Assembly: GCA_001313085.1 (NCBI GenBank)
Contig: BBFE01000021.1
Location: 1-57,515, forward strand
DNA length: 57,515 nt
Direction: 5' to 3'
Source of the DNA: Paenibacillus sp. JCM 18996
GTDB lineage: Bacteria; Bacillota; Bacilli; Paenibacillales; NBRC-103111
A model generated the notes under the pieces. That model made no database searches, was not told where the DNA came from, and saw only the letters and a program-made list of their open reading frames with translations. Shown in pieces: positions 47,352 through 57,515 of this stretch (position 1 is the first letter of the stretch; every line of letters starts with the position of its first letter). A program made the position numbers and the translations under genes.

Positions 47352-47467
47352 CCGACTAAGAAGTTACTTTATCTATCATAGTCCATGCGGGGAGGCTTTT
47401 TTCAACGGTAGCCCGATTTTCATGCCACAGCCATGCCCGTTGCGCGTTAAAGAGAATGCCGCCGGTT

Positions 47468-48564
47468 TCACTGGGCTTTTTTTTCCAGCAGCTTCGGCTT
47501 GGCAAAAATCATCCGTCCCGCAGAAGTCTGCAGCACACTGGTAACCATAACCTCAAGCGTCATGCCGATAAAATCGCGCCCGCCCTCGACGACAATCATC
47601 GTTCCGTCATCCAGGTAAGCGACGCCCTGCCCGTGCTCCTTGCCGTCTTTAATCACATGCACGATAATTTCTTCACCAGGCAGCACCACAGGCTTTACCG
47701 CGTTCGCCAGGTCATTGATGTTCAGCACCGATACGCCCTGCAGCTCACACACTTTATTCAGGTTAAAATCATTGGTAATGACCTTCCCCTGCAGCACTTT
47801 GGCCAGCTTCACAAGTTTGGAGTCCACTTCCGATATCTCTTCGAAATCCCCTTCATAGATGAGCACCCGGACCTCCAGCTCCTTCTGGATTTTGTTCAGG
47901 ATGTCGAGGCCCCGGCGCCCGCGGTTTCTTTTTTTTAACAAATCGGACGAATCGGCAATATGCTGCAGCTCCTCTAATACGAACTCCGGGATGACCAGCG
48001 TGCCTTCGATAAATCCGGTTTTGCAAATATCGGCGATCCTGCCGTCAATGATAACGCTCGTATCCAAAATTTTGTGTTCTTCGAAAGTGGACGATTCCGC
48101 TGCCCGTTTGCCAGAGGCTCCTGTCATGAAGATCTTGCTGAGCTCGTCTTTCTTGGAGTATCCCAACCGAAAGCCGGCGTATCCCATAAATGACGTAAGC
48201 ATAACAGGGATAAAAGACCACGAACCTGAGCCTTTGCCCAAAGAGGCGGCCAACAAAGCAGAAGCGGCCATTCCCAGCAAAGCTCCCAGAAGACCGGACA
48301 ACAGATCCGACACGGGAACGTCCACTACAGACTGCTCTCCTTTATGGACCCATTTGACTGCCGCAGAAAGCGCCCAAGCCGACACAACAAAAAAAACAGA
48401 ACGGCTCCTACAGCATCATCCAGTAAACTTGGCCCGGCACTTGCCCTAATCCCAACACAGACTCTATGAATTGAAAAAAAAGGGGCTTCCAACATAATCA
48501 TTCCATTGATAAAACAACGCTGCTCCCATGAATGCAAAAAAAGCACCTGAAGCCATTTTCTCAT
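47468..48564 (-). CDS. yacL: PIN/TRAM-domain membrane protein (YacL family)
   Basis: Four N-terminal membrane segments are followed by a PIN nuclease-like domain ([14 protein letters not shown] near residue 185, NDFNLNKV) and a TRAM RNA-binding domain (ATL-type [16 protein letters not shown]). The start is ATG 48564 ([20 protein letters not shown]). The N-terminal quarter is broken by seven T near 48535, eight T near 48478, a lost C near 48435 and eight A near 48390. [15 protein letters not shown] may carry an extra lysine. Corrected length is about 363 aa. Its in vivo substrate is unknown. Confidence 0.85.
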
Positions 48565-48697
48565 TCCGCCATACACCTCCAAAGACATATAAAAAAGCTG
48601 CTTCCTTACAATTATGGTCTAAAATGTGGAGGGCTAACCCTGGACACAGCCAATTTTAGAAAAAAACCTGCGCGCGTAAAATTCCATCTGATGGAAA

Positions 48698-48726
48698 TTG
48701 ATGTTTGCTGGAGATTCCTATATAAT
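48698..48726 (+). promoter_or_regulatory. Promoter of the lone plus-strand gene
   Basis: Plus-strand -35 TTGATG (48698-48703) and a consensus -10 TATAAT (48721-48726) with a 17-base spacer, 33 bases before the TTG start at 48759. Confidence 0.7.
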
Positions 48727-48758
48727 GAAATAAATTCCACATAACGAGGTGTTTGTAA

Positions 48759-49154
48759 TTGAACTCCTTAACCTTGAAGCAATTTCAGGAGCAAGTTTCC
48801 GAACTGTTACTCCGTCACCGCAGTCTTCTGGACGTTCTATCCAAATTACAACAAACAAACGCCACCGTTAACCGTTCTGTAGTAAAATCGATCACCGAAT
48901 GCGGATGCATCCAGCTGAATGCCGGCAAACAGAGATATACCCGTTCCATGACGTTGGAAGAAGCCAAAGACACCTTGGATTCACATGTCAGCGGCGCTTT
49001 GTGCGAGCAGTGCAGGGAAATCGTGACCCAGGAATTGGGCAGCCATCTGTTCTACATGTCCGCCTTGGGCAACCTGCTCAATTTGGATCTGGAGCAGGTC
49101 GTGGACAAAGAATCCGAGAAATGCTCTACCCTTGGATTATTCAAGTTATCTTAG
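48759..49154 (+). CDS. Uncharacterised conserved-looking protein, possible MazG-like C-terminus
   Basis: A 131-aa protein from a TTG start behind CGAGGTG. The N-terminal helix LTLKQFQEQVSELLLRHRSL is followed by a Cys-containing middle (ITECGCIQLNAG) and C-X2-C (ALCEQCREIV). The C-terminal helix TQELGSHLFYMSALGNLLNL resembles the last helices of MazG-type nucleotide pyrophosphohydrolases, but the metal-binding EExxE core is not convincing. It has its own promoter and terminator, no indel, and lies opposite to the surrounding genes. I do not recognise it with certainty. Confidence 0.8.
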   Translation: MNSLTLKQFQEQVSELLLRHRSLLDVLSKLQQTNATVNRSVVKSITECGCIQLNAGKQRYTRSMTLEEAKDTLDSHVSGALCEQCREIVTQELGSHLFYMSALGNLLNLDLEQVVDKESEKCSTLGLFKLS

Positions 49155-49159
49155 ACCGC

Positions 49160-49209
49160 AAAAAAAGCATTTATTTTTTTTCCCGAAGGAGAAAATAAAT
49201 GCTTTTTTT
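49160..49209. terminator. Bidirectional terminator between the 48759 gene and pssA
   Basis: A perfect 11-bp stem GCATTTATTTT/AAAATAAATGC is flanked by A7 on the left and T7 on the right, so it can stop both convergent transcripts. Confidence 0.85.
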
Positions 49210-49222
49210 ATTTTCCGGATCG

Positions 49223-49902
49223 TTATCTTTTCTTGCGTCTTTGCTGGAACAGGCCGTATAACGCGTAAATGACAAGAGGTACAAAGATGAGCTTGGAGGC
49301 GGTTCCCGGAAAAAAATAACGGCGAGGATAGTGGCGAAAATGGCCAGCAGGCCCGTGATCCAAACCGCCGCTTTAGGAATCGCCATTTTCTTGAAGCTCG
49401 GGTATTTGATGGTGGAAACCATGAGATAGGACAAGAGCAATGTACTGAACACAAGAATGTATTTATTGATATCCGAGTGGAATAAAGCTAAAGTGGCAAG
49501 AACTCCTCCGGCCGCGGGAATAGGCAGTCCCACAAAATAACCCGGGATCCCCTCGATTACGTTGAACCGGGCGAGACGGAGGGCGCCGCAGATGGGAAAG
49601 ATGGCGGTTACGATCCAGGCCACCGTCGGATTGATATCTTTAAACGCAACCACATACATAATAAAAGCCGGTGCCACGCCAAATGAAATCACGTCCGACA
49701 GGGAATCGAGTTCTTTGCCGAATTCGCTGGCAACGTTCAGTGCTCTGGCTACGCGTCCGTCCAGCCCGTCCGTCAACATCGCGATAATCACCATAATGGC
49801 GGCAAATTCGGGACTTTCGTTAAAAAAAACAAATATAATGGCCAGTATTCCTAAGAATAAATTGGCAATCGTAAACAGACTCGGAAGAGATTTGGTTAGC
49901 AT
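49223..49902 (-). CDS. pssA: CDP-diacylglycerol-serine O-phosphatidyltransferase
   Basis: The enzyme makes phosphatidylserine, the precursor of phosphatidylethanolamine, in the membrane. I chose ATG 49902 (MLTKSLPSLFTIANLFLGIL), five bases after AAGGTGG. The CDP-alcohol transferase motif is seen as TDGLDGRVARALNVASEFGKELDSLSD with its conserved Asp and Gly residues (split here: DGLDGRVAR, GKELDSLSD). Several membrane helices follow. A seven-base run at 49311-49317 (five expected) hides the end FPGTASKLIFVPLVIYALYG. Corrected length is 225 aa. Confidence 0.93.
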
Positions 49903-49982
49903 CGTTTCCACCTTTTACTTTTACTTTACCGTGCGGAAGCGCGAGTCAGTCCGCTAAATTCCACGCTCTGATTGTATGGGAA

Positions 49983-51070
49983 TTAGATATGCCTGTCAAT
50001 GAATACTTGCTCCTGGATCCGCTTTAACCCTTCCTTGATCGTGCGCGCGCGCACTTCCCCGATACCGTCCACTTCATCCAGCTCTTCGATTGTAGCCATC
50101 ATGATATGCGGAAGGTACTCGAGGTTCTCGACCAGATTGTTGATAATGACGGTGGGCAGGCGCGGAATCTTATGAAGCACACGGTACCCGCGGGGAGAGA
50201 CAGGCTCTTCCAGGATGCTATTGCTGAGGGGAAATCCCAGCATCCGGATAATCTGATTCTGTTCAAGCAGCTCATCGGAAGTAGCCCGCTTGATGAGAGT
50301 CAAGATCTCTTTCATTTTATCGTCTTGAATGTCCCGGCCGTAATCTTTGATTACGAGATAAGCTTCATGCTCGGTGTTTGCGACCAGCTCTTCCAGCTGC
50401 ATGCTGATCAAGCGCCCTTCCGTTCCGAGCTCGGTGATATATCTCTTGATTTCCGCCTTGATTTTGAGCACCATAATGATTCTGTGCAGAACGTTAACCA
50501 CATCGTGGAGAGTCACCTGCTCTTCAAATTCGGAGGCCCCCAAATTCGTCATATCCTGGTCAAGCACGGCTTTATATTTTTTCCAGAGTCTGCATGGCCT
50601 GGTTGGCTTTCGTCAGAATAACGCCGATGTCTTTGAGCGTATATCTTAAATTCCCTTGGTATAAAGTGATGATGTTTCTTCTTTGCGAAATGGAGACCAC
50701 CAGCCGGTTCGTCTGCTTGGCCACCCTCTCCGCCGTTCTGTGGCGTATTCCCGTCTCGATAGAGGAGATAGAGGAATCGGGAATCAGCTGGGTATTCGCA
50801 TAAAGAATCTTTTTTTTAAGATCCTCGCTTAAAATAATGGCCCCGTCCATCTTGGCCAGCTCATATAAATAATTGGGCGAAAAAATCGCAATGGATGGAG
50901 AATCCGCCGTCGACAATCCCCTGGACTTCCGGACCGTAGCCTACGACCAGAAGAGCCCCGGTCTTGGCCCGCAGGACATTCTCCAGCCCGTCGCGAAAAG
51001 GAGTTCCCGGCGCCACCAGCTGCAGCAGTTGGGTCATCACGTCCCTTTTGGCTTCCTCTTTTATCGTCAT
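49983..51070 (-). CDS. disA: DNA integrity scanning diadenylate cyclase DisA
   Basis: DisA makes c-di-AMP and pauses at branched DNA. It starts [20 protein letters not shown]. The DAC domain has the catalytic [10 protein letters not shown] and [13 protein letters not shown] motifs; a linker and a C-terminal helix-hairpin-helix ([20 protein letters not shown]) bind DNA. Breaks: six A at about 50880 (five expected; [14 protein letters not shown]) and six T at about 50579 (five expected). An eight-T run near 50812 keeps frame but may add a lysine. Corrected length is about 360 aa. It follows radA by 15 bases. Confidence 0.95.
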
Positions 51071-51085
51071 TTATGTCTCTCCTTC

Positions 51086-52452
51086 TTAACCTAGCGCTTG
51101 CTGTAACGCCTCGGATACTGTGTTTACGCCAATGATTTCGATTCCCTTCGGCTTTGTCCACCCTTTTATATTTTTTTTCCGGTACTATGACTCGTTTAAA
51201 TCCCAGCTTCAAAGCCTCCGTGACCCTTTGCTCAATTCTCGAAACGCCGCGCACTTCGCCGGTCAGTCCGACTTCCCCGAAGACGACGTCATAAGGGCGG
51301 GTGGGCTGATCCCTGAAGCTTGAAGCGATGCTGATGCAATGGCCAAATCGACCGCAGGTTCGTCCAGCTTGACTCCTCCTGCGGCATTCAAATAAGCGTC
51401 CTGATTCTGCAAAAAAAAGTCCGACCCTCTTCTCGAGCACTGCGATAATGAGAGCCAAACGGTTCTGGTCAACACCCGTTGCCATTCTGCGCGGGCTTGG
51501 AAAATTCGTCGTCGACACGAGCGCCTGCAGCTCCACCAGCACAGGCGGGTGCCTTCAATGCTTGCGATTACCGTTGAGCCGGCGACACCCAGAGGCCTCT
51601 CCTGCAGAAACAGCTCGGAAGGATTGCCCACCTCGTGCAAACCGGATTCGCGCATTTCAAAGATGCCGATCTCATTAGTAGAACCGAAGCGGTTCTTTAC
51701 CGCTCTTAACAACCGGTAAGTATGATGCCGTTCGCCTTCAAAATAAAGCACGCAGTCTACCATATGCTCCAGCAGCCGCGGGCCCGCAATCGCTCCTTCT
51801 TTGGTTACGTGGCCTACTAGCACTGTGGCGATCCCTTTTATTTTGGCGATACGCATAAAATGACCCGTGCATTCCCTTACCTGCGATACGCTTCCGGGAG
51901 CGGAGGCAATGGCCGGATGATAAACGGTCTGGATGGAATCTATAACAATAAAATCCGGCTGCACGTCTTCTATCGATTCTTCAATATGCTCAAGGTTGGT
52001 TTCGCATAAAACATACAGCAGGTCCGAAAGTGCATTGAGCCGCTCCGCCCTAAGCTTTGTTTGCTTCACGGACTCCTCGCCGGAAATATACAGAACCTTC
52101 AAGCCTTTGCGCGTTAGAGCATGAGAGGTTTGCAGCAGCAATGTGGATTTTCCGATGCCGGGATCGCCGCCCACAAGAATGAGGGATCCCGGTACGATAC
52201 CGCCGCCCAGCACCCGGTTTAATTCTGCATTCTCGGTGACGACCCTCGGTTCGGGGCTGCTTTCTATGTTTATGATGGATTTGGCTTTTTTCTTTCGCCT
52301 GGACAAGGAAGATTCATCCCCTGCGTCTTGATAACGGTTTCGGTTTCCTCCACCATACTGTTCCAGGAGGCGCAGCCTGGGCATTTGCCCAGCCATTTGG
52401 GCGATTCGCAGCCGCATTCCGTGCAATAAAATCTGGTTTTAGTTTTGGCCAT
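51086..52452 (-). CDS. radA: DNA repair protein RadA
   Basis: RadA is a RecA-related, DnaB-like helicase promoting recombination branch migration. The N-terminal zinc finger is [18 protein letters not shown], Walker A is [13 protein letters not shown], and the RadA-specific KNRFG motif is [12 protein letters not shown]. The Lon-like C-domain is present. Five indels: near 52287, a lost C near 51552 ([15 protein letters not shown]), eight A at 51411-51418 (seven expected), a lost base near 51333 and eight T at 51171-51178. Corrected length is 454 aa. Confidence 0.94.
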
Positions 52453-52613
52453 TCGTTCTGCTCCTAATCTAATCTTCCCGCCGTCCGGTTCACCTACTCA
52501 AATATTAACATTTTGTCCTGTTCGTGAAAACCCCTGCAACAAAATAACCCCGAATGCGGGCAAAGCCTTCGCAGCTTAACGCGTCACTTTTTTTGGGCCC
52601 CGGACAAGTACAA

Positions 52614-52660
52614 GAAAAAAGCACCTTGAGGAAGAAGTGTCGACTTCTCCTCAAGGTGCC
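52614..52660 (-). terminator. Strong terminator after clpC
   Basis: Minus-strand GCACCTTGAGGAGAAGT pairs with ACTTCTTCCTCAAGGTGC around a CGAC loop, followed by T6. It ends the ctsR-clpC operon and separates it from radA. A weak possible radA promoter (TTTTCA, 17 bases, TAATAT on the minus strand) lies near 52505-52535. Confidence 0.9.
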
Positions 52661-52684
52661 GGGAAGGTGATTATGCATACTTTA

Positions 52685-55127
52685 TTACTTGCTTGTCACT
52701 TCTTCATTACGCAGCACTACCAGATCTCCGTCTTTCTCGTCGATGACCAGCTGGTCTCCTTTGGAGATATTGCCTTTGAGCAGCTCTTCGGACAGACGGT
52801 CTTCAATATGCTTCTGAATCGCGCGGCGGAGCGGACGGGCACCGAACGCGGGGTCAAATCCTTCTTTCGCCAGGAAAGCTTTGGCTGCGTCGGTGAGAGA
52901 GAACTCAACCTCCTGCTCTCTCAGCCGTTTGCGAAGATCGTCGGCCATCAAGGTAACGATCTCGGCAATATGCTTCTCCTCCAGGGAGTGGAACACGATT
53001 ATTTCGTCGATACGATTCAAGAATTCAGGACGGAAGCTCTTCTTCAGCTCGCCCATCACTTTATCTTTCATATTATCGTAATCGCGGCCGGCATCGATGG
53101 AGCGGTGAAGCCAAGAGTACTGTTCTTCTTGATCAGCTCGGCTCCGACGTTGGAAGTCATAATGATCAACGTATTGCGGAAATCTACAGTTCTGCCTTTG
53201 GAGTCTGTCAGACGTCCGTCTTCAAGCACCTGCAGCAGAATGTTGAACACTTCCGGATGGGCTTTCTCGATTTCGTCCAGCAGGACAACCGAGTACGGTT
53301 TGCGGCGTACTTTCTCAGTCAGTTGTCCGCCTTCCTCGTAACCGACATACCCCGGAGGCGCTCCGACCAATCTGGAGGTGGAATGTTTCTCCATGTACTC
53401 CGACATATCGATGCGGATCACCGCGTTCTCATCGCCAAACAGGGATTCTGCCAGCGCTCTTGCCAGCTCGGTTTTACCTACCCCGGTTGGTCCGAGGAAG
53501 ATGAAGGAACCCATCGGGCGCTTCGGATCCTTCAATCCGGCTCTGGCGCGGCGGATCGCACGGCTGACGGCTTTCACCGCTTCGTCCTGTCCGATGACAC
53601 GCTGATGCAGGATGGCCTCCATTTTCAGCAGGCGATCGGTTTCTTCTTCAGCCAGCTTGACGACAGGAATGCCGGTCCAGCTTGCCACGACCTGGGCAAT
53701 ATCTTCCGGAGTGACTTCGGAATCCACGCGTCCCTGCTTCTCTTTCCAATCGTTGCGGGTGGAATCCAATTCTTCGCGAAGCTTTTGCTCTGTATCGCGA
53801 AGAGCGGCAGCCTTCTCGAATTCCTGGCTCTGCACTGCGGAATCTTTTTTTCCTTGCGGACGTCTTCCAGCTTGCTTTCCAGGTGCTTCAGGCTAGGCGG
53901 TACAGTGTAAGACTTCAAGCGTACTCTCGAGCCCGCCTCGTCAATCAGGTCGATCGCTTTATCAGGCAGGAAGCGGTCCGTGATATAGCGATCGGACAAT
54001 TTCACCGCTTGTTCAATCGCTTCATCGGTGATTTTCACTCTGTGATGCGCTTCATAACGGTCTCTCAGACCGTGCAGAATCTGAATCGCTTCTTCAGGAG
54101 ACGGCTGATCCACCGTAATCGGTTGAAAGCGGCGCTCCAAAGCGGCGTCTTTCTCAATATATTTACGATACTCATCTAGTGTCGTTGCCCCGATGCATTG
54201 CAGCTCTCCCCGGGCCAGCGCCGGCTTCAGGATATTGGAAGCATCTATCGCGCCTTCCGCGCCTCCGGCGCCGATCAGGGTATGCAGCTCATCGATGAAC
54301 AGAATAATATTTCCTGCCTGGCGGATTTCGTCCATGATTTTCTTCAAGCGGTCTTCAAATTCACCGCGGTATTTGGTCCCCGCAACGACGGAACCCATAT
54401 CTAAAGTCATAACGCGTTTATCGCGCAGAGTTTCCGGAATTTCGTTGTTTATAATTTTTTTGGGCCAGGCTTCGGCGATTGCGGTTTTACCTACTCCGGG
54501 CTCTCCGATCAGAACCGGGTTGTTCTTGGTCCTGCGGCTCAACACCTGAATTACGCGTTCGATTTCTTTGCTTCTTCCGATGACCGGATCCAGGTTGCCC
54601 TCTTTTGCGATAGACGTCAGATCCCTGGCCAAGCTGTCCAGTGTAGGAGTATTCACATTAGGATTGTGTCCGTGGTTAGTGGAAACCACTTCGCTGCTTC
54701 CAAGCAGCTGAAGCACCTGCTGGCGGGCTTTGTTTAGCGAAACTCCAAGATTGTTCAGCACGCGTGCGGCTACCCCTTCACCCTCGCGAATCAATCCCAG
54801 CAGAATATGCTCGGTTCCCACATAGGTGTGGCCCAGTTTACGGGCTTCATCCATCGAAAGCTCAATTACTTTCTTGGCTCTGGGGGTGTAAGCGATGTTG
54901 GAAGGCTGCTCTTGGCCGCGGCCGATTAAGGATTCGACCTCGTCTTGAATCTTCTCGAGCCCGAGTCCGAGCGCGATTAACGCTTTGGCTGCGATGCCTT
55001 CGCCTTCACGGATCAACCCCAGCAAAATATGCTCGGTACCTATATTATTGTGACCCAGACGAACGGCTTCTTCCTGGGCTAAAGACAGCACCTTCTGTGC
55101 GCGTTCCGTAAATCTGCCAAACATCAT
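52685..55127 (-). CDS. clpC: ATP-dependent Clp protease ATPase subunit ClpC
   Basis: ClpC is an Hsp100 unfoldase that degrades McsB-phosphorylated proteins with ClpP. Corrected length is 813 aa from ATG 55127 ([20 protein letters not shown]). It has two Clp-N repeats, Walker A1 [10 protein letters not shown], Walker A2 [10 protein letters not shown], a UVR-type linker and a C-terminal D2 small domain. Near 54460 a lost G and an extra A cancel, writing AEAWPKKII for AEGLAQKII. Breaks near 53847 (seven T, five expected) and 53098 (lost base). It is repressed by CtsR through the upstream operator. Confidence 0.96.
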
Positions 55128-55206
55128 GTATAGCACCTCCATGGTTTATTATATCGATGTTTACAATAAGAATGTTACCCTATTAACGGTACGGAAAACG
55201 ATTTAA

Positions 55207-56272
55207 TTAACTTTGCTTAATCCGCGAACGGATCAGGTCGGCCCGCCGAATGTCCCTTTCTTCAGGGGAAAGCTTCTCTCCGGTGATCTTTTGCAGGAAG
55301 CCCGGCTGGGTCATGACCAACAGTTCGTTGAGCGCTGTAGCGGAAACGTTGTTTATTATGTTCAAATCAATACCAAGCCGGACGTCGGACAGCTTCTGCG
55401 CCGCTTCCTTGGAATCGATGATGGCCGCATGCGAGAGGATCCCGTAGGACCGGCTGACCCGGTCGACGATGCGGTGGCGGGTCTCGTTCAGCAGCTTCTG
55501 CCTTGCGGCCTTCTCATGCTCGATGATCTGTTTGGCGACGCTGTATAAATTGTCTATAATCTCTTCTTCCGACTGCCCCAGTGTAATTTGATTCGAAATT
55601 TGAAAAAAAGATTCCCCAGCGCCTCGCTACCCTCGCCATATAATCCCCTCACCGCGAGTCCCACCTGAGTAATAGCGGACAAAATACGGTTAATTTGTTG
55701 GGTGAGGACCAGCGCCGGTAGATGCATCATGACTGAAGCCCGGATTCCCGTGCCAACATTTGTGGGGCAGCTTGTCAAATAGCCGTGTTTCTCGTCATAT
55801 GCGTAATCCAATTGGGCCTCGAAGATATCGTCGATCTGATTGGCTAAATCCCAGGCTTCTTTAATCTGAAAACCGGGATATAAGCATTGAATGCGAAGGT
55901 GGTCTTCTTCATTCACCATGATGGATATGGATTCATTATCGCTCAAAATGACTGCGCCATTGCGTGATTCACTGGCCAGGTTAGGGCTGATCAGATGCTT
56001 CTCGACTAAAACCTTTTTTTGTCAAGCTCGGTCAGCTTGTTCAGCGGGATGAGCGTGAAATCGCTAATTGTGGTCAGCTCTTCATTGTCCAAAACATCTG
56101 CCGCCTTGTCCAGCACTTCCGCCGACTGCACTTGATCCGCCAACATCGGGAAAGGATAGCTTCTCAAGTTTCGCGCTATTCGGACTCTGGAAGAGATAAC
56201 AATTTCTGAATACGGGCCCTGGCCTTTCATCCATTCGCTTAAAGCTTTGTCTGTGAAATGTTCCATTGACAT
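55207..56272 (-). CDS. mcsB: Protein-arginine kinase McsB
   Basis: McsB phosphorylates arginines, marking proteins for ClpC-ClpP and inactivating CtsR. I chose ATG 56272 ([20 protein letters not shown]) behind GGGGGT; ATG 56308, overlapping the mcsA stop, is an alternative. The phosphagen-kinase core has [21 protein letters not shown] and [17 protein letters not shown]. Seven-base runs at 56013-56019 and 55603-55609 (five expected in each) break the frame ([31 protein letters not shown]). Corrected length is 353 aa. Confidence 0.95.
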
Positions 56273-56307
56273 AGGCATTACCCCCCATATGGGATTCAAT
56301 CCATCCA

Positions 56308-56828
56308 TTAAGAATCGGAAACCTTCTTCTCCAATTCTTTGATCTTGTCCCGGATCTCAGCCGCCTGTTCAAACTCCTCCCTTTCGATAAGAAGGGAAAG
56401 GTCTTTCTTCAAATTCTCAATTTCCCTTTTATGCTTGATTAAACCGCCGGTTCGTTTAGGCACCTTCCCTATGTGGGTCGTGTTGCCGTGTACTCTTTTG
56501 AACAGCGGATCCAGCCTTCCCGAAAATTGTTTATAACAGTTGCTGCAACCGAAACGGCCGATTTTACCGAATTGTGAATACGTTAAACCGCAGTTCTCGC
56601 ATCGCATATTTTGGGGCTTGGCTGTAACTGTGCTGGCTGTGGATGGCTCAAAATCCAATAATCCGGACAATAAATTATGAATGGAGAAACCGCTCGGAGT
56701 GCCCGGAATGAACTCACCCTTTTCCCGGGCGCAAGCCTCACAGATGTGAAACTCGGTTTTGTCCCCGTTGACGATCTTGGTAAAATGAAGCGTGGCCGGC
56801 CTTTTTTTCCGCATTCTTGGCATGTCAT
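56308..56828 (-). CDS. mcsA: McsA zinc-finger activator of McsB
   Basis: McsA activates the McsB kinase. The true start is ATG 56828 (MTCQECGKRPATLHFTKIVN) behind GGAGG, seen only when the seven-T run at 56802-56808 is read as five. Zinc pairs are CQEC, CEAC, CENC and CSNC. A UVR motif (REEFEQAAEIRDKIKELEKK) ends the protein. Corrected length is 172 aa. It lies between ctsR and mcsB. Confidence 0.94.
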
Positions 56829-56861
56829 GGATGATTACCTCCTTCAAACATAACAGTTTGG

Positions 56862-57326
56862 TCATTTGGTGAGCAATGATATGAGCATGGCCTTTAGTAT
56901 CCGGGCTCTGACTTCATCCCTCAGCGGAAGTTTCAGGTTAAGCACATCTCTGGACAAGGCGGCGTTGATCAGGTTGGCCTCCCGGAGGGAAACATGGTTT
57001 CTCTCTTTTAACTGATAAATCAGGCCTTCCGACGCAGCTTGGTCGATCTGGTTTCCCACCGTGCGAAAGATGTGGTCAAGAATCTCTCCGTGAGACGTCA
57101 ACTTCACTTTTTTTTGTATTCTGATAAAACCGCCGCCGCCCCGCTTGCTTTCAACGATATACCCTTTTTCCAGAGTAAACCTGGTGCTTATTACGTAGTT
57201 AATCTGTGAAGGCACGCACTGAAACTCGTCCGCAAGCTCATTGCGTTGGATCTCAACCATACCTTCAGGGCTTTGTTCTAAGATGTGTTTCAGATACTGT
57301 TCTATATTTTCTGATACATTGCGCAT
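56862..57326 (-). CDS. ctsR: Transcriptional repressor CtsR
   Basis: CtsR represses clp and related heat-shock genes. I chose ATG 57326 (MRNVSENIEQYLKHILEQSP), twelve bases after GGAGG, giving 154 aa. The winged-helix has QCVPSQINYVISTRFT and the glycine-rich wing SKRGGGGFIRI, the thermosensing loop. An eight-T run at 57109-57116 keeps frame but reads RIQKKVKL where relatives have one Lys fewer, so +3 is likely. It is the first gene of the operon. Confidence 0.96.
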   Translation of the reverse strand: MRNVSENIEQYLKHILEQSPEGMVEIQRNELADEFQCVPSQINYVISTRFTLEKGYIVESKRGGGGFIRIQKKVKLTSHGEILDHIFRTVGNQIDQAASEGLIYQLKERNHVSLREANLINAALSRDVLNLKLPLRDEVRARILKAMLISLLTK

Positions 57327-57358
57327 ACCCAATCCTCCAGTATCAGAACTGTATTGAC

Positions 57359-57375
57359 TTTGACTTTCTTTGACC
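57359..57375 (-). promoter_or_regulatory. CtsR operator
   Basis: Minus-strand GGTCAAA-GAA-AGTCAAA matches the tandem heptad CtsR site, placed between the ctsR promoter and the start codon. A third partial heptad (GTCAA) follows directly. This supports autoregulation of the operon. Confidence 0.85.
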
Positions 57376-57384
57376 TTAATCAAT

Positions 57385-57412
57385 ATTATATAACAAATTT
57401 TAAATATTGCAA
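57385..57412 (-). promoter_or_regulatory. Promoter of ctsR-mcsA-mcsB-clpC
   Basis: Minus-strand -35 TTGCAA (57407-57412) and -10 TATAAT (57385-57390) with a 16-base spacer; the CtsR site lies just downstream, over the expected start point. Confidence 0.75.
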
Positions 57413-57481
57413 GAGGCTGAATTTCAAGAAAATTTCTTTTCTTAGTTTAGCTTGAATTATAAGCAATCATACAAAGAAAAG

Positions 57482-57515
57482 CAAAAAAAAGAGCCCGCAT
57501 CTGCGGACTCTTCTT
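57482..57515 (-). terminator. Terminator of a gene outside the window
   Basis: Minus-strand AGAGTCCGCA/TGCGGGCTCT stem with a two-base loop and T8. It would end a transcript coming from beyond the right edge. Confidence 0.8.

Noticed and set aside
52637..53341. Plus-strand 234-codon open frame
   Set aside because: Antisense to the D2 domain of clpC; no supporting signals.

Overview
The window reads as a chromosomal segment of an endospore-forming Bacillota, most likely a Paenibacillaceae member. The grounds are protein identity by eye (GerD, CwlD, SigH, CtsR-McsA-McsB-ClpC, DisA, YacL-type PIN/TRAM protein) and gene order. I found 72 protein genes and no tRNA, rRNA, IS element or CRISPR array. 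Seventy genes lie on the minus strand. Only gerD (left edge) and one small gene at 48759-49154 are on the plus strand.

Layout in the direction of minus-strand transcription (right to left): (1) ctsR-mcsA-mcsB-clpC, with a CtsR-type operator and promoter at the right edge and a strong terminator after clpC. (2) radA-disA-pssA, then a lone plus-strand gene converging on pssA. (3) yacL-ispD-ispF-gltX, then a T-box leader and cysE-cysS-mrnC-rlmB-rae1(yacP)-sigH. (4) rpmG-secE-nusG, rplK-rplA, an L10-type leader with rplJ-rplL, ybxB, rpoB-rpoC. (5) the str operon ybxF-rpsL-rpsG-fusA-tuf. (6) the whole S10-spc-alpha ribosomal run from rpsJ to rplQ, including secY, adk, map, a KOW-domain gene, infA and rpoA. 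(7) truA, then rplM-rpsI. (8) cysH-sat (sulfate assimilation), cwlD and mrp, meeting gerD tail to tail at a shared terminator.

The dominant unusual property is frame breakage. By hand comparison with family sequences, about 60 of the 72 genes, nearly all single-copy and essential, are interrupted by roughly 120 small indels. Most are gains of 1-3 bases in A/T runs of five or more. A second class is loss of one or two bases in short runs, often CCC or GGG. When these are undone, almost every gene regains a complete frame of the normal family length. I therefore annotate full corrected spans and treat the indels as probable sequence error. The bias of gain in long A/T runs and loss in short G/C runs is itself recorded as a finding. 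Some indel pairs or +3 gains leave an apparently open frame with a wrong stretch or an extra lysine (ispD, clpC, rpsL, rpsQ, cysE, ctsR).

Functionally this is a core information-processing and stress region. It holds transcription (rpoA, rpoB, rpoC, nusG, sigH), translation (ribosomal proteins, EF-Tu, EF-G, IF-1, GltX, CysS), protein export (secY, secE), protein quality control (McsB/ClpC/CtsR), genome integrity and c-di-AMP (radA, disA), isoprenoid and phospholipid precursors (ispD, ispF, pssA), and cysteine supply (sat, cysH, cysE). The noncoding candidate that stands out most is a nested inverted-repeat element of about 130 bp between infA and rpmJ. The rpoB leader, with a promoter, palindromic arms and two terminator-like hairpins, is also worth attention.
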